Part shown: in pieces, positions 43,394 through 45,005 of the stretch | Layout of the letters: every line of letters starts with the position of its first letter | How positions within the stretch are numbered: position 1 is the first letter of the stretch | Source: Actinomortierella ambigua | Taxonomy: Eukaryota; Mortierellomycota; Mortierellomycetes; Mortierellales; Mortierellaceae | DNA: 45,005 bases | Direction: 5' to 3' | Assembly (NCBI GenBank): GCA_016098155.1 | Contig: JAAAJB010000276.1 | Location: forward strand, 1-45,005 | Position numbers and translations under genes: made by a program | Notes under the pieces: model-generated | Seen by the model: only the letters and a program-made list of their open reading frames with translations | The model's database searches: none | Told to the model about the DNA's origin: nothing

Positions 43394-43627
43394 TTATATC
43401 TCGGCGCAGTCAAACTTGCACCAATATCTATCGCCAAGAACGCTATCGATTTTTCCAAGACGATGTGGGTCCTTGTGGTTAGGATACTGCTTGGTAACGC
43501 CTTCAATCGACTTGGCCATGTCCACATCGCACCCGTGGAGGCACTCAGGGGTAGCAGCAGCACGAGCCGCATCTGTCAGGGCGAGTGCAAGGGTGACGGC
43601 GACGAGAGTGGCAGTGGTGAGGCGCAT
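43394..43627 (-). CDS. small secreted Cys-rich protein, subfamily C (cassette 5)
   Basis: Intronless, 77 residues, the shortest member. The signal peptide ends near DAARA. Cys are at 29, 33, 70 and 74. The central pair is replaced by Val 44 and Ile 60. Spacing is x10, x15, x9, as in the cassette 4 C gene. The loop TKQYPNHKDPHRLGK is typical. First gene of the leftward cassette 5. Confidence 0.88.
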   Translation of the reverse strand: MRLTTATLVAVTLALALTDAARAAATPECLHGCDVDMAKSIEGVTKQYPNHKDPHRLGKIDSVLGDRYWCKFDCAEI

Positions 43628-45005
43628 TGTGGGATAGGGGATGGAGAGACCGTGGAAAGGAGAAAATTGAGATGCGAAGGAAAAGAGAGGAACAAGAACA
43701 AGAAAAAAATCGCCTATAAAAATGTAGTTGCTCACAGTGCGCCACTAATGGTCTCCAGAGTCCAAGCCGCTTCGCAATAGAGTTCATAGTAGAGCTGAAG
43801 CATTTGCGCAACATCTGGACACCGCAGTTGAGGTAAAAACACAGAAGCACGATAAAACTTTTGTTCACATTGTCGAGAGATTGTACATAGCTCCTTATGT
43901 GTCAACTTTACAACATATTCGGATTATTCAATGAACAGATGCAAGCAACACTCGCACATGCTATTGTAGGATGAAACACGGTGCAATGTTTGGCAAACAG
44001 GCTTTGAAATGGATTGCCTCCACGCGCGGAAATACAATTGACGTGAACCGACAAAAGAAAACTCATATGAGAACCCCTAGCAACACTTCTCATTGTTTGT
44101 CAATAACAAGTCGCATGCCGTGGGACCAGACGTCTTTTTTACCTTGTCGCTGCTGTCCATCGTTTTTTCTTAAGCGACAAAGACTTAACGAGTTGGTACT
44201 GTTGACCCTTTTAACTCATGTCTGATTTATGTGGTATCAGCTTCTTCCCATCAAACACCCACAAAAACAGATCCACATAAAAAGTACAATCTGTATAACT
44301 GGCCATATATCAGGATTAATCTCACTTGAGAAAGTCATATTACGAGGTCAGAGCTCTGCTTGTCCCCGAAAACATGAGGACTAGGACCAACACGAGTCAA
44401 TGTTAAGATCTTTAGATGATGCCATTGTAAAAGTAGGGGTTGATGTGCTGCATCCCACGTTCTGCAGTATAAATACCTCTGCTTGTCGTCTGTTTCTTCC
44501 GCGTTGCTCTTGAATCGCTTGGTCCAAAAGTGACCACTTGCCCACAATCTTGGATACCATGGGGGGCAAACCGGGAGAGGAGGAGGTAGGGGCAACGAAG
44601 AGCGTTTTCACCATTGCACCTATAAATCACATTTTCACGGATTAAAACGAAAGAAACATCGTAAAGCGCGACAACCAGGTTGTCAAGGATTGTGGCAAAC
44701 TGGATTTTCGATTCAAATTGAACTATTCTCAAGTTCGGGCTGACTATTTAAAATTCAGTTTGTATCCCTTCAGGCAACCGGGGCATGAAGACCTAAATGC
44801 TGTCTGCCCACACCGCACCGGATTTATCCGCGTACGGTTGCCCAGTACAGTAGCGACGAATCTATCCTTCTCCTTTCGCTGCTAACTCTTCCAAAGTGGT
44901 TGACGACACTTCTCCGTTCAAGTTATATGACGATAGTAAGATAGTAAGCTACCCTTGGACCTTTCTGACCTCTGGCCCCTGATGTAACCTGCCTTTTGAC
45001 TAGCC
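43628..45005. other. right flank, no firm gene
   Basis: It begins with the promoter and leader of the leftward C gene. On the minus strand, 44412-44732 is open for 106 codons and a second frame (44381-44614) overlaps it, with a possible acceptor (TTATAG) between them. Neither shows a known domain. A partial gene running off the window is possible. Confidence 0.4.

Noticed and set aside
1..45005. tRNA, rRNA, CRISPR arrays, terminal inverted repeats of intact transposons
   Set aside because: None could be supported. Direct repeats seen are minisatellites or microsatellites, and no cloverleaf with a convincing T-arm and acceptor stem was found by eye.

Overview
This window looks like nuclear DNA of a filamentous fungus. 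The genes carry short GT-AG introns (about 50-200 nt), there are no operons or ribosome binding sites, several genes have CT-rich leaders, and AATAAA-type polyadenylation signals follow many genes. The best guess is an early-diverging fungus of the Mortierella group (Mucoromycota sensu lato). That guess rests on gene content and on a decayed kelch/galactose-oxidase-type membrane protein and is only moderately secure.

Left part (1-26.2 kb): ordinary dispersed genes. In order they are an MFS transporter (1853-3568, +), a 759-residue Ser/Pro-rich protein of unknown function (4124-6608, -), a small single-pass coiled-coil protein in three or four exons (7962-8461, +), a decayed kelch-type gene tail (about 9690-10196, +), an Nbp2/Skb5-like SH3 adaptor (11518-12945, -), the Hsp70 exchange factor Fes1 (15133-16546, +), a stand-alone uroporphyrinogen-III methyltransferase for siroheme (16826-17784, -), the 60S biogenesis zinc-finger protein Rei1 (18510-20138, +), mitochondrial enoyl-CoA delta isomerase (20332-21431, -), an FGGY carbohydrate kinase (21644-23581, +) and tyrosyl-DNA phosphodiesterase Tdp1 (23692-26185, +). 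All introns in these models were phased by hand and keep the reading frame.

Right part (26.5-43.7 kb): a cluster of sixteen intronless genes for small secreted cysteine-rich proteins, 77-129 residues, each with a signal peptide. All share one domain with the spacing C-x3-C-x10-C-x13/15-C-x9/11-C-x3-C. There are three subfamilies: A (one domain, six Cys), B (two tandem domains, twelve Cys) and C (one domain with the central Cys pair replaced by hydrophobic residues or Ser). Fifteen of the sixteen genes form five three-gene cassettes of about 2.1-2.2 kb, always in the transcriptional order C-B-A. Two cassettes point left (27.8-32.7 kb), two point right (33.4-38.4 kb), and a fifth points left at 41.5-43.6 kb. 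A sixteenth, divergent A-like gene sits at the left edge beside TDP1.

Cysteines are lost in pairs that fit a nested disulfide ladder (C1-C6, C2-C5, C3-C4) across a helical hairpin. I do not recognise the family and propose no firm function. The cassette array is the strongest candidate for an undescribed system. The remaining intergenic DNA (13-15 kb, 38.5-41.4 kb, 43.7-45 kb) holds simple repeats and no gene I can support firmly.
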